DNA of 64,000 bases from Bacteroidota bacterium (GCA_023424395.1 JAFADY010000020.1:124001-188000); one strand, 5' to 3'; positions 17,044 through 26,320 are shown, counted from the stretch's first letter. Notes: a model not told the origin generated them from the letters alone. Numbers and translations are program-made.

Positions 17044-18225
17044 ATGCAATTAATGAACATCCAAAAAAGAAAAATAGCTATTCTGGGTTCCACGGGTTCT
17101 ATCGGTACGCAAGCGTTGGAAGTGATCTCTCAGCATTCCGATAAATTCGAAGCGTATGCGTTGGTTGCCAATAACCAAGTGGATAAACTCATTGAACAGG
17201 CGCGACAATTTACTCCGGAAGTTGTGGTGATTGCAAACGAAGAAAAATACGATTACCTGAAACAATCGCTTGCCGATTTGCCCATAAAAGTTTGGGCGGG
17301 AGCGGAAGCTATTGAGCAAGCGGTTCACGATTCGGAAATAGATATTGTGCTGACGGCCATGGTTGGTTTCTCGGGATTAAAACCCACCATTGAAGCCATA
17401 AAGGCAGGAAAAACCATCGCTTTGGCCAACAAAGAAACACTGGTTGTTGCCGGAGAATTAATTACGAAACTGGCGTTTGAAAACCGAACGCCGATATTAC
17501 CGGTAGACTCCGAACATTCGGCCATTTTTCAGTGCCTGAACGGTGAAGGAAACAACGAAATAGATAAAATATTACTCACGGCCTCGGGAGGCCCGTTCCG
17601 TAATTTCTCAGCGGAAGAATTGCGGAAAGTAACTAAAGCGCAAGCGCTCAATCATCCCAATTGGAACATGGGCGCCAAAGTAACCATCGATTCCTCCACG
17701 CTCATGAACAAAGGCTTGGAAATGATCGAAGCCAAATGGCTTTTCGATGTGCAGCCCTCGCAAGTGCAAGTAGTTGTGCATCCGCAATCCATCATCCATT
17801 CCATGGTGCAGTTCAAAGACCGTTCGGTTATGGCGCAATTGAGCGTTCCCGATATGCGTATGCCCATTCAATATGCTTTTTCCTATCCGCAAAGATTGGC
17901 TTCGAACGTGAATCCGATAGATTTTTTCGACTTGGCTTGCCTCACCTTCGAGAAACCCGATACCGATAAGTTTCGTAATCTTTCCTTGGCTTACCGCGCC
18001 ATCGAAAAAGGCGGAAACATGCCTTGCATTATGAATGCCGCCAACGAAATGGCCGTAGCGTTATTTTTGGAAGAAAAAATAGGTTTTCAGGAAATGAGCC
18101 ATCTCATCGAACAAACCATGCAAAAAACTGTTTTTATCGGAAGCCCTTCTTTGGAAGACTATATACACACCGATGCCGAAGCGCGCGCAATCGCGCTTAA
18201 GGTATCGAAACAATCAATAAACTAA
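17044..18225 (+). CDS. dxr: 1-deoxy-D-xylulose 5-phosphate reductoisomerase
   Basis: The 393-residue enzyme shows the NADPH motif LGSTGSIGTQALEV, ANKETLVVAG, the metal-site region PVDSEHSAIFQ and MNKGLEMIEAKWLF. It makes 2-C-methylerythritol 4-phosphate in the non-mevalonate isoprenoid pathway. An ATG at 17053 (MNIQKRK) is an equally good start. rseP follows after 6 nt, a common pairing in Bacteroidetes. Confidence 0.97.
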   Translation: MQLMNIQKRKIAILGSTGSIGTQALEVISQHSDKFEAYALVANNQVDKLIEQARQFTPEVVVIANEEKYDYLKQSLADLPIKVWAGAEAIEQAVHDSEIDIVLTAMVGFSGLKPTIEAIKAGKTIALANKETLVVAGELITKLAFENRTPILPVDSEHSAIFQCLNGEGNNEIDKILLTASGGPFRNFSAEELRKVTKAQALNHPNWNMGAKVTIDSSTLMNKGLEMIEAKWLFDVQPSQVQVVVHPQSIIHSMVQFKDRSVMAQLSVPDMRMPIQYAFSYPQRLASNVNPIDFFDLACLTFEKPDTDKFRNLSLAYRAIEKGGNMPCIMNAANEMAVALFLEEKIGFQEMSHLIEQTMQKTVFIGSPSLEDYIHTDAEARAIALKVSKQSIN

Positions 18226-18231
18226 ACATAA

Positions 18232-19554
18232 ATGGAGACTTTTTTAATTAAAGCGCTACAATTGATATTGAGTTTGTCTATCCTCGTTATTGTACACGAG
18301 TTCGGGCATTTTATCTTCGCCCGTATTTTCAACATTCGGGTTGAGAAATTTTATCTTTTCTTCGATCCCTGGTTTGCACTCTTCAGGCATAAGCCAAAGA
18401 ATAGCGAAACCGAATACGGCATAGGTTGGCTTCCCCTGGGCGGATATGTTAAAATTTCGGGGATGATCGATGAGTCTATGGACAAAGAACAGATGAAACA
18501 ACCGCCACGACCGTGGGAGTTTCGTTCCAAACCTTCGTGGCAACGATTACTGGTTATGGTAGCCGGCGTTATTTTCAACCTTTTACTGGCTTTTTTCATT
18601 TATTCGATGATCGTTTTCAACTGGGGCGATACCTACGTACCCATGAAAAACGTGAGTTCGGGTATGGAGTACAGTGAAACCGCCGAATGTATCGGTTTTG
18701 TGGACGGCGATATTCTGTTGCATGCCGATGGAAAAGACATCATAGACCGAGGCGATATTGTGGACAATTTTGCTTCGCAGATAATAGATGCCGAGCAAGT
18801 AACGGTATTGAGAGACGGAAGGGAAGTGGTGATCCCCATGCCCGATGATTTCGTGCAGCAATTGATGCGCGATAAAAAAGGTTTCGCGGGTTATAAAAAC
18901 GATGTGCCCACGGTTATAAACAAGGTGCAGCAAGGCTCGGAAGCCGAAAGGATAGGTTTGCAACAGGGCGATAGTTTGGTTGCCGTTAACGGTGTTACCA
19001 CCGGTACTTTCGAAGATTTCAGGAACGAACTGCAAAAATACAAAGGCCAACCAATCGCGTTGGATATTTTTCGCGACGGACAGTTGCAAACCGTTTCGGC
19101 GAAACTGGACACTACCGCCGTTTTGGGTTTCAATATTCAAACTTACGCGGTAACAGACCGTTACTCGTTCTTCGAATCGTTCCCTGCGGGAATTCGTTAC
19201 GGATTGCGCACCCTAAAAGGATACATTTCTCAATTCAAACACGTTTTTACCCGCGAAGGCGCCAGTTCGTTGGGTGGATTCGGCACCTTGGGCAATCTTT
19301 TCCCGAAACAGTGGGATTGGTTCGCTTTTTGGAAAATGACGGCATTCTTGTCCGTTATTCTCGCTTTTATGAACATTCTGCCCATACCGGGTCTCGATGG
19401 TGGACACGTTATGTTCCTTCTCTACGAAGTGGTAACAGGACGAAAACCCAGCGATAAGTTTATGGAATATGCGCAAATAGGCGGCATGGTTCTGCTTTTC
19501 GGTTTGCTTCTTTATGCCAACGGAATGGATATTGTAAGGGCAATATTTAAATAG
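18232..19554 (+). CDS. rseP: RseP-type site-2 intramembrane metalloprotease
   Basis: The 440-residue membrane protein has HEFGH in the first helix (zinc site), one clear PDZ domain in the middle (about 220-310) and the second metal motif NILPIPGLDGGH near the C-terminus. It cleaves membrane-embedded anti-sigma factors or signal-peptide remnants. It lies 6 nt after dxr and shares its promoter. Confidence 0.95.
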   Translation: METFLIKALQLILSLSILVIVHEFGHFIFARIFNIRVEKFYLFFDPWFALFRHKPKNSETEYGIGWLPLGGYVKISGMIDESMDKEQMKQPPRPWEFRSKPSWQRLLVMVAGVIFNLLLAFFIYSMIVFNWGDTYVPMKNVSSGMEYSETAECIGFVDGDILLHADGKDIIDRGDIVDNFASQIIDAEQVTVLRDGREVVIPMPDDFVQQLMRDKKGFAGYKNDVPTVINKVQQGSEAERIGLQQGDSLVAVNGVTTGTFEDFRNELQKYKGQPIALDIFRDGQLQTVSAKLDTTAVLGFNIQTYAVTDRYSFFESFPAGIRYGLRTLKGYISQFKHVFTREGASSLGGFGTLGNLFPKQWDWFAFWKMTAFLSVILAFMNILPIPGLDGGHVMFLLYEVVTGRKPSDKFMEYAQIGGMVLLFGLLLYANGMDIVRAIFK

Positions 19555-19555
19555 A

Positions 19556-19592
19556 TTATCAATTGATAATTGATAATTGATAAATAATAAAT
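19556..19592. repeat. Short tandem repeat of ATTGATA units
   Basis: Degenerate tandem copies of AATTGATA (period 9) fill the rseP-metF gap. It is one of several intergenic tandem repeats with 9-12-nt period in the window. Confidence 0.6.
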
Positions 19593-19639
19593 GTAATTTT
19601 GTTGTGAAGTAATGTCTCCTTTCAGGTGATGAGAAAATT

Positions 19640-20590
19640 ATGAAAATTTCGGAGTTGATATATCAAAACGATAAACCTTCGTTTTCTTTTGAGTTGCTGC
19701 CGCCTTTGAAAGGGAATAGCATCAAACAGATATACGATGCCATTGACCGGTTAAAGGAATTTAATCCCAAGTACATCAACATTACCACGCACCACAGCGA
19801 AAACACGTATAAGGAAGCTGAAACGGGCGTTATCCGCAAAATAAACGTCCGAAAGCGGCCGGGTTCCGTGGCCATTGCGGCCGCCATTCAAAATAAATAC
19901 GGCATCAGGGCGGTGCCGCACATTATATGCGCCGGATTTTCGAAGGAAGAAACGGAATACGCGCTTATCGACCTTTCGTTTCTCGGCGTAACCGATCTAC
20001 TGTTGCTTCGCGGCGATACCCATAAATTGGATGCGGTGCAGCGGAAAATGGACTGGCACGAACACGCTACCGACCTGCAACAACAAGTAGAAAATTTTAA
20101 TCGGGGTATCGCTTTCGACGGTTCGGAATTTTCTCCTCCCGATGAACCTTTTTCCTACGGAATGGCTTGTTATCCTGAAAAACACGAAGAATCTCCCAAT
20201 ACCGAATCGGAGATGTTTTACACCAAAATGAAAGCCGAGAACGGCGCCGATTATCTGGTAACGCAAATGTTCTTCGACAATCAAAAGTATTTCGATTTTG
20301 TGGATCGCTGCCGCGCCGAAGGCATAAACATACCCATTGTACCGGGTATTAAACCCATTCATTTGAAAAGTCAATTGACCGTTCTGCCGCGCATTTTCCG
20401 AACCGAACTGCCTCACGATCTGGAAAAAGAACTTCGCAAATGCCAAACCGATGCCGATGCCGTTGAGGTGGGCGTGGAATGGTGCTTGATGCAAAGCAAG
20501 GAATTAATGCAACACGGCGTTCCCGGAATCCACTACTACGCGCTGGGCGCTACCGAAAGCATTTATCGGGTAGCGAAAGAGGTTTATTGA
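19640..20590 (+). CDS. metF: Methylenetetrahydrofolate reductase
   Basis: The 316-residue flavoprotein begins with FSFELLPPLKG (catalytic Glu) and contains DLLLLRGD, AMACYPEKHEE-like sequence (GMACYPEKHEESPN) and DYLVTQMFFDN. It reduces 5,10-methylene-THF to 5-methyl-THF for methionine synthesis and is slightly longer than E. coli MetF. It is separated from rseP by an 85-nt repeat-containing gap. Confidence 0.95.
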   Translation: MKISELIYQNDKPSFSFELLPPLKGNSIKQIYDAIDRLKEFNPKYINITTHHSENTYKEAETGVIRKINVRKRPGSVAIAAAIQNKYGIRAVPHIICAGFSKEETEYALIDLSFLGVTDLLLLRGDTHKLDAVQRKMDWHEHATDLQQQVENFNRGIAFDGSEFSPPDEPFSYGMACYPEKHEESPNTESEMFYTKMKAENGADYLVTQMFFDNQKYFDFVDRCRAEGINIPIVPGIKPIHLKSQLTVLPRIFRTELPHDLEKELRKCQTDADAVEVGVEWCLMQSKELMQHGVPGIHYYALGATESIYRVAKEVY

Positions 20591-20619
20591 GGCTTGGGGG
20601 ATGAGATAAAAACTATGGT

Positions 20620-20823
20620 TTAATCCATTACCTCGAACGTAATTTTCGCATTTACACGGAACTGTGTAATTTTACCGTCGTTTACAACAGCATTTTGTTC
20701 TTTAATATAGATAGAACGTATTCCTTTTACTGTTTCGCTTGCTTTTTCTACTGCTTTCTTAGTTGCATCTTCCCAGCTTTCGGGTGAAGACGACAATACT
20801 TCAATTACTTTTAATACTGACAT
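20620..20823 (-). CDS. Dodecin
   Basis: The 67-residue protein (VLKVIEVLSSSPESWEDAT, IRSIYIKEQNAVV, FRVNAKITFEV) is a typical dodecin, a small dodecameric flavin-binding storage or buffering protein. It is monocistronic and convergent with metF. Confidence 0.94.
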   Translation of the reverse strand: MSVLKVIEVLSSSPESWEDATKKAVEKASETVKGIRSIYIKEQNAVVNDGKITQFRVNAKITFEVMD

Positions 20824-20957
20824 TTTTTTATTTTTAAGTTGAATAAATAGGTAAGTTCCGATTTCTGATTTAACATATTCAACAAAAGAATAGTTCGGTA
20901 AAAACGCGAGAAATTGTTTTAAAAATTAAAAAATTCAATTTCCGGTACAAGCAAAGA

Positions 20958-22154
20958 TCAATGCTTGTGAAGATCCATAATGGAACGTTGCGTGAGGTTT
21001 CTCACGAAAACCACGAAAAATCCGGTTAAAACTAAATTCAACGCCATAGTGAGAACAGAAATTACCACCATCGGGCCGCCGATATTGTATCCGATGGCTA
21101 TAAAAATAACACCTGCTCCCACCTCTCCGCGGGTGAACATGCCCACCGATACGGCCAGTCGTTCGAAAATTTTACGTTTTTTGTAGAAAAACATCGGTAT
21201 CATTTTCCCTACGTTTGATAGAATGGTGATAACCATCACATGGAACCCGATAATCTCCCATGGTAACATCGGAATATTCGAGATAATGGAATTGGTGGTT
21301 TGTGCAACGGCGTTAAAATCAACGCCGAGGAATGCAGGCATACTCATTCCCACCAACAGCATGAACACATACGAAATATTTAACGACATTTTTTCATCGG
21401 ATGGCACAAACTTATGCTCATTTTTCATGATCATTCCCAATATGAAAGCAGGCAACAGAATTTCGATATGGATACTTCCCTCGCTTCCGTAATATTTCTT
21501 CGAAAAAAGATATACGGCGTGGATAACCGCAAAGATAATGACTGAATACAGCAAAATCGATTTCCAATCCTGCTTGAGCCGGTATTGCCCCATTTTCTTC
21601 CATCCCAGCCAAAGCAGCACAACAGCAACAATGAGTATAACGAACATCTGCCATCGCATTCCGATCATTAAAATCTGCAAAGGTATCATCAGGATGATCG
21701 TGTCTAAATCGTCGAAAATGGCCAGCACTTGTATCTTTTTATATACCCACGTGTGTTTTAAACCCGCCACAACAAGCATGGTAAATAAAATTCCGGCCGA
21801 TGTAGGCGCTGCAAACCGGCTCAGCAAAAGTACTTCTTTCCATGCATCGCTATTTAGCCAAAGTTTTGTTTCTATGGGAGGTAAAATTATAATGTAATAC
21901 GATGCCACCAAAAACCAAGGCAGCGCCGCTGTTATCATTGCCACCAAATAATCTTTGGAATAAGAGCGCCAATGTTTTTTGTCTATTTCGAATTCGCGCC
22001 CAACGTTTATCATTATATATCCCAAAGTTACATACAATAAAGCATCGGTAACGGTTTTGAATGTTTCGAAATTTTCTCCGAAAATTTGCGGATTAAACTG
22101 AGAAAGTACTAATCCGACGATTAGCAGAAATGAGAATAAGATTACTCTTTTCAT
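20958..22154 (-). CDS. Cation:proton antiporter (NhaP/KefB-like)
   Basis: The 398-residue protein has about 11-12 predicted membrane helices. The motif FDDLDTIILMIPLQ in the middle carries the paired acidic residues of CPA-type exchangers, and MFTRGEVGAGVIFIAIG resembles the conserved loop of NhaP/KefB proteins. There is no C-terminal TrkA-N domain. It probably exchanges Na+ or K+ for protons; ion specificity cannot be read from the sequence. Confidence 0.85.
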   Translation of the reverse strand: MKRVILFSFLLIVGLVLSQFNPQIFGENFETFKTVTDALLYVTLGYIMINVGREFEIDKKHWRSYSKDYLVAMITAALPWFLVASYYIIILPPIETKLWLNSDAWKEVLLLSRFAAPTSAGILFTMLVVAGLKHTWVYKKIQVLAIFDDLDTIILMIPLQILMIGMRWQMFVILIVAVVLLWLGWKKMGQYRLKQDWKSILLYSVIIFAVIHAVYLFSKKYYGSEGSIHIEILLPAFILGMIMKNEHKFVPSDEKMSLNISYVFMLLVGMSMPAFLGVDFNAVAQTTNSIISNIPMLPWEIIGFHVMVITILSNVGKMIPMFFYKKRKIFERLAVSVGMFTRGEVGAGVIFIAIGYNIGGPMVVISVLTMALNLVLTGFFVVFVRNLTQRSIMDLHKH

Positions 22155-22279
22155 CGAGATTTGTTTGTCTTTTTGTGCCCAAATATTTACGATGGGGCTT
22201 GGGTTTATATTCTTTTCTAACTGATTTAAAATGTTATATGTGGATAATCGACCGATTACATTTCGATAACGAAAATAAA

Positions 22280-22306
22280 AAAAGCTGTCGTGTAAGGGCA
22301 GCTTTT
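22280..22306 (-). terminator. Rho-independent terminator of a small transcription unit
   Basis: AAAAGCTGTC pairs over 10 bp with GGCAGCTTTT (one G-U pair) around a 7-nt loop. On the minus strand a run of seven T follows. It lies 82 nt downstream of the 46-codon ORF at 22388-22528. Confidence 0.78.
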
Positions 22307-22387
22307 GCTTAGTATGTTGTGTTATGTTTAATTTTAGTAAAGCATTCGCAATCTTTTGATTCCGTCATGCTACAAAGTTTTAAGAGC

Positions 22388-22528
22388 TTATGAAGCTTTG
22401 TGCAAATAGGCTCTCAATGTTCTCAGCCTGCTTATTCTTTGATAAGTAGCTGATCCATTCGAAATATTCCTCTCCAAATACTTGATTTGAGATAGAATTT
22501 CTTCTCTTGTTAGGTTTCTGATATTCAT
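22388..22528 (-). CDS. Small basic protein, 46 residues, unknown
   Basis: An ATG at 22528 opens a 46-residue frame beginning MNIRNLTREEILSQIKYLER and ending AYLHKAS. It is predicted helical, basic and has no membrane segment. I do not recognise the family. The case for a real gene is its setting: a TATCTTTG -7 box about 120 nt upstream (22651-22658) and a strong terminator downstream (22280-22306), both on its strand, with no other gene between serA and the antiporter to explain them. A structured small RNA is the main alternative. Confidence 0.55.
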   Translation of the reverse strand: MNIRNLTREEILSQIKYLERNISNGSATYQRISRLRTLRAYLHKAS

Positions 22529-22650
22529 AATTTTATAAATTTAGTTATGATTTACAGGCAACCGTTTTTAAAGAAGTTATTTTCGGATAATAAATTTTTC
22601 GATAACCTAAAAATTGACCTTAAATAACTCGCTTGCCATTAAAATCGCCG

Positions 22651-22658
22651 CAAAGATA
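22651..22658 (-). promoter_or_regulatory. -7 box (TATCTTTG on minus) of the small transcription unit
   Basis: CAAAGATA on the plus strand reads TATCTTTG on the minus strand. A well-spaced -33 TTG is not clear. It would start a transcript near 22645 that covers the 46-codon ORF. Confidence 0.55.
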
Positions 22659-22740
22659 CAAAAAAAAGCCTCGTTTTTATGCGTATTTATCAATAGATTT
22701 TACGCACGGGTTATAAATATTATCAATAAATAGGTTGCGT

Positions 22741-23904
22741 TTATATCACTCTTACTTTCAGCACCCCGTCAATTTCATTGATACGTTTTACGTTTTCGGC
22801 GGTAATTTCTTCCTCTAAATCCACCATTGTATAAGCATAATCGCCGCGGCTCCGGTTAATCATGTTGGCAATATTGGTGCCTTGTTCGGAAAGAACGGCT
22901 GAAATTTGTCCCAACATTTTGGGGATATTTTTGTGCGCAATGGTCAACCGATGTTTTACGACGCTCACGCCCATATCGCACGCCGGATAATTTACAGAGT
23001 TGCGGATATTCCCGTTTTCCAGGAAATCCTTTGTCTGCAATACCGCCATCACAGCGCAGTTATTTTCGCTCTCGGGAGTTGATGCGCCCAAATGCGGAAC
23101 GGCAATAACTCCGGGAACATGTATCAATTTTTCATTCGGAAAATCGGTAACATATTCGGTAATCTCACCGCTTTGCAAAGCAGCGATGATATCTTCGTCG
23201 TTCACCAATTCACCTCGCGACAAGTTAATGATGCGTACTTCAGGCTTCATCAATGCGAATGCATTTTCGTTGAGCATCCCTTTTGTTTCGTCGGTAAGCG
23301 GAATGTGCAGGGTGATATAGTCGCAATTTTTGAATAATTTTTTCAAATCGCCGGCCTTCTTTACAGCGCGCGATAAACCCCAGGCGTGATCTACCGATAT
23401 ATACGGATCGTATCCGTACACCTCCATATCCAGATTCACGGCAGCATTGGCCACCATTACTCCGATAGCGCCCAAGCCGATTACGCCTAACTTCTTGCCG
23501 CGAATCTCCGGGCCTACAAATTGCGCTTTCCCTTTTTCCACTTGTTTGGCAACATCGTCACCCGATAACGAACGTGTCCAGTTAATCCCCTCCATAATTT
23601 TACGCGACGAGAAAAGCAGCGCCGAAATAGCGAGTTCCTTTACCGCATTAGCATTGGCTCCAGGTGTATTGAACACCACAATCCCCTGCTCCGCGCATCT
23701 TTCGATAGGAATATTGTTTACACCCGCGCCCGCGCGCGCGATGCAGTGCAAAGCATCGGGAAATTTCGTTTCGTGCAACGAAGCGCTGCGTAAAATTATG
23801 GCATCGGGCGCCTCCATGGCTCCGCCGATTTCATATCCTTCGCCGAACTTTTCCAGCCCTACCTCCGATATACCGTTCAGGGTCATAATGTTGTATTTGG
23901 TCAT
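22741..23904 (-). CDS. serA: D-3-phosphoglycerate dehydrogenase
   Basis: The 387-residue enzyme has the NAD-binding motif GVIGLGAIGVMVANAA, NLSRGELVNDEDI, catalytic His in VPHLGASTPE, and a C-terminal ACT domain (LTIAHKNIPKMLGQIS, YTMVDLEEEI). It performs the first step of serine synthesis. Its product line also feeds O-phosphoserine, the presumed substrate for the cysteate synthase at 7495, and serine for the palmitoyltransferase at 28524. Confidence 0.95.
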   Translation of the reverse strand: MTKYNIMTLNGISEVGLEKFGEGYEIGGAMEAPDAIILRSASLHETKFPDALHCIARAGAGVNNIPIERCAEQGIVVFNTPGANANAVKELAISALLFSSRKIMEGINWTRSLSGDDVAKQVEKGKAQFVGPEIRGKKLGVIGLGAIGVMVANAAVNLDMEVYGYDPYISVDHAWGLSRAVKKAGDLKKLFKNCDYITLHIPLTDETKGMLNENAFALMKPEVRIINLSRGELVNDEDIIAALQSGEITEYVTDFPNEKLIHVPGVIAVPHLGASTPESENNCAVMAVLQTKDFLENGNIRNSVNYPACDMGVSVVKHRLTIAHKNIPKMLGQISAVLSEQGTNIANMINRSRGDYAYTMVDLEEEITAENVKRINEIDGVLKVRVI

Positions 23905-23981
23905 ACTGATCGTAAATTAATGGCTATTTCTTTCTCAGACTTTATTTGAAAATTGATATGCAATCCATCAAAATTCGAGCA

Positions 23982-24013
23982 CAAAGATATAAAATCATTG
24001 TATGATTTCACAA
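23982..24013 (-). promoter_or_regulatory. Bacteroidetes promoter of serA
   Basis: On the minus strand TTG (24013-24011), a 21-nt spacer and TATCTTTG (23989-23982) are present, 78 nt before the serA start. Confidence 0.6.
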
Positions 24014-24373
24014 TTTGGATGGAAATTAGATTCGTGAATTTCAAATTTCCATAGTTAAGTAATATTCATAGAAAAAATTTATGAAAATATACTTTTATAG
24101 AAATACTGTTTTCGGATATGCAAAGCATGTATGCTGCTATGTATTCGTGTGTTTTTGAGATGGCCGTTACTTATTTTCTTCGGTTTGACTTTTACGAAAA
24201 TCAATAATCCTGCTCGTGTTTTATATACGGTTACTTCTCATAATTTTATCTTTAAGCCTCTCGTTTAGTATATATACGTTAATAGATATTATCGTTTTAA
24301 CGCATATCTTTAATTAATCATAACGCCAAAACATAAAATCTTAGCACAATGTTATATTCATACGAGGTCGGAA

Positions 24374-24389
24374 TTTTACGGCCGTAAAA
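24374..24389. promoter_or_regulatory. Perfect 16-bp palindrome TTTTACGGCCGTAAAA
   Basis: The palindrome is fully symmetric and lies 27 nt before the ATG of the stress protein. It may be an operator or a leader hairpin; with no loop, a dimeric DNA-binding protein site is more likely. Confidence 0.5.
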
Positions 24390-24416
24390 CTAACAAAAAC
24401 TAAAAATTATTGAAAA

Positions 24417-24950
24417 ATGGAAACAAATCAAGATTACGATTACGATTACAGACCTGAGTACAGAGACGACTATGTATCAAGAGTATTTAGAACCAGAGAA
24501 GATGCAGACAGAGCTTACGACGCTTTAGAAACACGCGGTTACTCGAAAGACGATGTGAATGTTATGATGTCTGATGCAACTCGCGACAAATACTTCACCA
24601 ATGTTGAAACCGAAACCGAATTAGGAAACAAAGTAGCGGAAAATGCAGGCAAAGGATCTCTTATCGGCGGCGGAATCGGCGCTATTATAGGAGCCGTAGC
24701 AGCGATCGGAACAAGCGTACTTATTCCCGGATTGGGACTGGTAGTAGCAGGCCCGTTGGCGGCAGCCATTGCAGGAGCAGGCGCAGGCGGTGTGACAGGA
24801 GGGCTTATCGGCGCTCTTACCGGCGTTGGCGTTCCCGAAGACGAAGCAAAACGTTATAAAAGAGATATTGAAGAAGGTGGTATTTACATGGGCTTCAAAC
24901 CAAGAAACGAAGATGATGCCCGTTACTACTACGATGAGTGGTACAGATAA
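24417..24950 (+). CDS. Glycine-zipper general-stress-type protein
   Basis: The 177-residue protein has an acidic Tyr/Asp-rich start (DYDYDYRPEYRDDY), a domain like general stress protein 17M/YflT (SRVFRTREDADRAYDALETRG and VNVMMSDATRDKYF), a glycine-zipper hydrophobic stretch (about 79-140, GGGIGAIIGAVAAIG and following) and a C-terminal GGIYMGFKPRNEDDARYYY. The zipper suggests membrane insertion or self-assembly. Function is unknown; the family is linked to stress in Firmicutes. A long leader with a palindrome and its own terminator suggest a separately regulated gene. Confidence 0.72.
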   Translation: METNQDYDYDYRPEYRDDYVSRVFRTREDADRAYDALETRGYSKDDVNVMMSDATRDKYFTNVETETELGNKVAENAGKGSLIGGGIGAIIGAVAAIGTSVLIPGLGLVVAGPLAAAIAGAGAGGVTGGLIGALTGVGVPEDEAKRYKRDIEEGGIYMGFKPRNEDDARYYYDEWYR

Positions 24951-24971
24951 TTTCCTCTAAAAAGGAATATG

Positions 24972-25003
24972 AAAACTGCGGCAATTTTTTGTCGCAGTTT
25001 TTT
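24972..25003 (+). terminator. Rho-independent terminator of the stress-protein gene
   Basis: AAAACTGCG (24972-24980) pairs with CGCAGTTTT (24993-25001) and is followed by T residues, 21 nt after the stop codon. Confidence 0.85.
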
Positions 25004-25010
25004 GTTAAGT

Positions 25011-25035
25011 AAAAAAGCCGCTATAAGCGGCTTTT
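25011..25035 (-). terminator. Rho-independent terminator of tRNA-Ser
   Basis: AAAAGCCGCT and AGCGGCTTTT form a near-perfect 10-bp stem. On the minus strand a T run follows, 3 nt beyond the tRNA 3' end. Confidence 0.85.
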
Positions 25036-25037
25036 CG

Positions 25038-25124
25038 CGGAAGCGGGGGGATTCGAACCCCCGGTACAGTTACCCGTACGTCAGTTTAGCAAACTGGTGG
25101 TTTCAGCCACTCACCCACACTTCC
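25038..25124 (-). tRNA. tRNA-Ser (GCT anticodon)
   Basis: The minus strand folds as a class II tRNA of 87 nt: acceptor stem GGAAGTG/CGCTTCC, anticodon stem CCAGT with loop TTGCTAA giving anticodon GCT (serine AGC/AGU codons), a long variable arm and the T-loop GTTCGAATC. No CCA is encoded, as is usual in Bacteroidetes. It lies antisense to the region between the stress gene and mltG. Confidence 0.95.
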
Positions 25125-25211
25125 TTTAGGGTATTTCACCAAATTGGGTGCAAATATACAAGTTTGTTTTTATCTTGTCAAAAAAAATGCCAGTTTTCTC
25201 CTAAATCTTTC

Positions 25212-25219
25212 TACATTTG
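25212..25219 (+). promoter_or_regulatory. -7 box (TACATTTG) of mltG
   Basis: TACATTTG lies 31 nt before the chosen mltG start. No clear -33 element is seen. Confidence 0.5.
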
Positions 25220-25250
25220 TGCCGACTTTCATTTATCATCAAAAAAATTC

Positions 25251-26291
25251 ATGGAAAAGAAAACTCACAATAAAAAAAATAAATCAATTCTGATTATCCT
25301 GTCAGTCATCGTAATGTTGGCGCTTATCGGTTACTTTGTGGTACGAAGCACGGTTTTTAAACCTTTCGATGTGCAAAAAACCGAATATGTTTACATCGAC
25401 AAAAACACCAACTACGAAGACGTGTTGCAACAACTGAAGAAAAACGGCCTTCCTTCGGAAAAAATATTTCGGATGTTGTCGGAAAGGATGAATTACGGCC
25501 AGAAATTAAAAACCGGAAGATATGCCGTTGAACCCGGCGCTTCTATGCCCGATATCATTCGCACGTTGCGTGCCGGAAATCAAACGCCTGTAAGGATCAC
25601 TTTCAACAACATGCGCACGAAGGAGAACCTGGCCGGACGCGTTTCCCAGCAATTGATGATGGATAGCACTGAATTGCTGGCGGCCCTGAAAGAACCGGCC
25701 AAACTACAAGAATTGGGATTCGATGAAGCCACCGTTGTATCCATGTTTATCCCAAACACCTACGAAGTTTATTGGGACACGGGTGTAAATAATTTTCTGA
25801 ATAGAATGAAAAAAGAACACACGCGTTTTTGGAATGATGACCGAAAAGCCAAGTCTGAAAAATTGGGCTTAACACCTGTACAGGTATCCACATTGGCATC
25901 GATTGTGGAAGAGGAAGCCACTTTCGCCGATGAATATCCTACTGTTGCGGGACTTTACCTGAACCGATTGGAAAAAGGCATGCGCTTGGAAGCAGACCCG
26001 ACCGTGAAATACGCCGTTGGCGATTTTGCGCTGCGCCGCATTTTATTCCGTCACCTGGAAGTGGAATCGCCATACAACACGTATCTCAATACCGGGCTTC
26101 CGCCCGGGCCGATTAGGATCCCTTCCATCAAAGCTATCGACGGTACGCTCTCGCCCCAACAGCACAATTATTTGTTTATGTGCGCTAAAGAAGATTTATC
26201 GGGACGACATAATTTTGCAGTTACGCACGCGGAGCATGCCCGTAACGCTGCACGTTATCAGCAGGCACTGAATGAAAAAGGGATTTTTTGA
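25251..26291 (+). CDS. mltG: Endolytic murein transglycosylase MltG
   Basis: From the ATG at 25251 the protein is 346 residues: a basic start, one membrane helix (about 12-33), a LysM-like region and the YceG/MltG catalytic domain with SIVEEEATFADE (catalytic Glu), YLNRLEKGMRLEADPT and NTYLNTGLPPGPI. It cuts nascent glycan strands and so limits peptidoglycan length. The frame is open to 24969, but the longer version would read through the antisense tRNA-Ser, so it is rejected. Confidence 0.95.
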   Translation: MEKKTHNKKNKSILIILSVIVMLALIGYFVVRSTVFKPFDVQKTEYVYIDKNTNYEDVLQQLKKNGLPSEKIFRMLSERMNYGQKLKTGRYAVEPGASMPDIIRTLRAGNQTPVRITFNNMRTKENLAGRVSQQLMMDSTELLAALKEPAKLQELGFDEATVVSMFIPNTYEVYWDTGVNNFLNRMKKEHTRFWNDDRKAKSEKLGLTPVQVSTLASIVEEEATFADEYPTVAGLYLNRLEKGMRLEADPTVKYAVGDFALRRILFRHLEVESPYNTYLNTGLPPGPIRIPSIKAIDGTLSPQQHNYLFMCAKEDLSGRHNFAVTHAEHARNAARYQQALNEKGIF

Positions 26292-26320
26292 AATTCTGAT
26301 ATTATCTTAAAAATTGTCTT

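Larger units (their letters stand above)
23905..24416. other. Divergent regulatory gap between serA and stress-protein gene
   Basis: The 512-bp AT-rich stretch has no convincing gene. It holds the serA promoter (23982-24013) and a perfect 16-bp palindrome (24374-24389) in the leader of the plus-strand gene. I see nothing else nameable in 24014-24370. Confidence 0.6.

Noticed and set aside
24969..25250. N-terminal extension of the mltG reading frame by 94 codons
   Set aside because: It would read through the antisense tRNA-Ser and two terminators, and the ATG at 25251 gives a normal membrane anchor.
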